Assembly (NCBI GenBank): GCA_012799255.1
Contig: JAAZLQ010000014.1
Location: 1 to 5,660 of the forward strand
Origin: Bacillota bacterium
GTDB taxonomy: Bacteria; Bacillota_G; Limnochordia; DTU010
Length of the DNA: 5,660 nt
Reading direction: 5' to 3'
Shown: positions 4,305-5,660 of the stretch, piece after piece
Numbering within the stretch: the stretch's first letter is position 1
Layout of the letters: every line of letters starts with the position of its first letter
Notes under the pieces: model-generated
Told to the model about the DNA's origin: nothing
Database searches by the model: none
What the model saw: the letters and a program-made list of their open reading frames with translations, nothing else
Translations under genes and position numbers: made by a program

Positions 4305-5660
4305 GGCTCCGCTTCACCGTCCCCACCGCTTTCACCTGAATATCTGGGCTGATTTCATTGTAGGAGAGCACAATGAGACGAGGAATAGTACGCTCAGTCA
4401 GCCTTTTAAGAGCCATCCTAATTTGTGGAGAAACTAAAACCACAGGATATGGCATAATATGTTCTTCCAAAGCTTGTCCTAACGCCTGGTAAAGTTCTTG
4501 TAGAATCCGTGGATCCAAAGTGACTGATAATCCTCGTTCGGTATACTCGACGGCAGAAGCAAGCTGTTCTTCCCACTCGGGACCTAAGGTTAGCACCGTA
4601 AGTTCGTCCTTGTCCAAAAACATCTGAGAGATTTGACGGCTGAGCGCTTCCCTCACATACTCGGTCAGGTAATCCGGGTCTCGAGTTACAGGTGCCATAT
4701 CGGCTAACGTCTCCAAAATGGTTACCATATTGCGAATCGGAACTCCCTCGCGCAACAGGTTTTGAAGAACTTTTTGCACTTCCCCAACTGTTAAAAGATC
4801 AGGCACAAGCTCCTCTACTACTGCAGAGTAATCCTCCCGTGCACTGTCCAACAGAGATTTTACTTCTTGACGACCTAACAGTTCATGAGAATGCTCGCGA
4901 ATGATCTCGGTAAGGTGGGTAGCCAAAATTGCAGGCGGATCAACCACAGTGTAACCTGCGTATTCTGCCCGTTCGCGATTGCCCTTGTCTACCCATAACG
5001 CACTTAGACCAAAAGCAGGTTCTCTCGTAGGAATTCCAGGGACCTGTTCAATGACCCCACCTGCGTCCATAGCTAAATAATGGTTGATCATAAGTTCTCC
5101 GCGACCAACTTGGATTCCTTTAATCTTTACTACATACTCATCGGGATTAAGCTGGAGGTTATCCCTAATACGAATCACCGGAACCAAGAGGCCTAACTCA
5201 ATCGCGCATTGCCTGCGAATCATGCTAATTCTATCTAATAGGTCTCCCCCCTGGGCCTCATCTACTAGGGGAATTAGACTATAGCCGATCTCCAACTCGA
5301 TTTGATCCACTTGCAGCAGAGAGACCAAACTTTCTGGTTTTCGGGCCTCTTCTAGTTGCTGCTGTTCTAAGGCAACATCCTCTTCTAACTGCTCCCCTTT
5401 TTCAGCCCTTCTTACACTGTATGAAATAGCCCCTAACGAACCGGCTAAAATCAGAAATGCAATCTTGGGTAACCCGCCGATCAGTCCAAAAAGGGCTACT
5501 ACAACTGCGGCTGTACCAAGAACCCGATAATGTGAAAATAACTGCTCGGTTACGTCCCGACCTAAGTTATTCTCCGAAGCTCCTCTGGTAACGATAATGC
5601 CCGTTGCAGTTGAGATCAAAAGCGCTGGAATCTGGGAAACCAAACCATCGCCCACTGTCA
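4294..5660 (-). CDS. flhA: Flagellar type III export gate protein FlhA, C-terminal part (cut by window edge)
   Basis: FlhA forms the nonameric ring of the flagellar export gate; its cytoplasmic domain docks chaperone-substrate complexes. About 455 codons are visible of the usual 680-700. The visible part opens with [20 protein letters not shown], a family signature just before the last membrane helices. Two hydrophobic segments follow, around [17 protein letters not shown] and [18 protein letters not shown] charged linker ([19 protein letters not shown]) leads to the cytoplasmic domain, with [32 protein letters not shown] and [20 protein letters not shown] as recognisable blocks. The GTG at 5655-5653 is an internal valine, not a start, because the frame is open to the edge and the preceding codon is Thr. 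The stop TAA (4296-4294) lies inside flhF. No frameshift is seen. Homologous virulence secretion proteins (SctV) are less likely given the flagellar neighbours. Confidence 0.96.
   Translation of the reverse strand, partial: TVGDGLVSQIPALLISTATGIIVTRGASENNLGRDVTEQLFSHYRVLGTAAVVVALFGLIGGLPKIAFLILAGSLGAISYSVRRAEKGEQLEEDVALEQQQLEEARKPESLVSLLQVDQIELEIGYSLIPLVDEAQGGDLLDRISMIRRQCAIELGLLVPVIRIRDNLQLNPDEYVVKIKGIQVGRGELMINHYLAMDAGGVIEQVPGIPTREPAFGLSALWVDKGNRERAEYAGYTVVDPPAILATHLTEIIREHSHELLGRQEVKSLLDSAREDYSAVVEELVPDLLTVGEVQKVLQNLLREGVPIRNMVTILETLADMAPVTRDPDYLTEYVREALSRQISQMFLDKDELTVLTLGPEWEEQLASAVEYTERGLSVTLDPRILQELYQALGQALEEHIMPYPVVLVSPQIRMALKRLTERTIPRLIVLSYNEISPDIQVKAVGTVKRSHAS

Noticed and set aside
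4697..4704. Minus-strand GCCGATAT inside flhA, like a sigma-28 -10 box
   Set aside because: No TAAA box lies about 15 nt upstream, and it falls in conserved coding sequence.
5653..5655. GTG as the start of the flhA frame
   Set aside because: The frame is open to the window edge, and the context ([11 protein letters not shown]) is an internal FlhA signature.

Overview
The window is the 3' end of a bacterial flagellar operon running into the start of a ribosomal-protein gene. All genes lie on the minus strand, so gene order reads from high to low coordinates. The order flhA, flhF, flhG, a PilZ/YcgR-type gene, sigma-28 (sigD/fliA), a small charged protein, a SwrB-like membrane protein, then rpsB matches the end of the Firmicutes fla/che operon (Bacillus subtilis ends flhA-flhF-flhG-che genes-sigD-swrB, then rpsB). 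Moderate base composition, strong Shine-Dalgarno (SD) sites and the absence of che genes here suggest an anaerobic Firmicute of the Clostridia, perhaps Desulfitobacterium/Peptococcaceae-like. The lineage is an inference from gene order and protein style, not a database match.

Layout: 5660-4294 is the C-terminal two thirds of FlhA (export gate), cut by the window edge. 4304-3246 is FlhF (SRP-type GTPase), overlapping flhA by 11 nt. 3246-2389 is FlhG (MinD-like ATPase), sharing one base with flhF. 2374-1727 is a two-domain c-di-GMP receptor of the YcgR/MotI type. 1702-941 is the flagellar sigma factor. 926-642 is a 94-residue, highly charged protein of unknown function. 629-237 is a single-pass membrane protein with a coiled coil and a helix-turn-helix-like end (SwrB/DUF6115 type). 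236-114 is a 123-nt gap with a candidate sigma-A promoter and a leader hairpin. 113-1 is the 5' end of rpsB (ribosomal protein S2), starting at TTG and cut by the window edge.

Together the genes cover export-gate assembly (FlhA, SwrB-like), placement and number of flagella (FlhF and FlhG), c-di-GMP control of the motor (PilZ protein) and late flagellar transcription (sigma-28). No terminator was found between the flagellar genes and rpsB, so flagellar transcripts may read through into the translation operon, which also seems to have its own promoter. No mobile element, CRISPR array, tRNA or rRNA was seen. The least described part is the 94-residue protein between sigma-28 and the SwrB-like gene; most of the window is an ordinary, well-conserved motility cluster.
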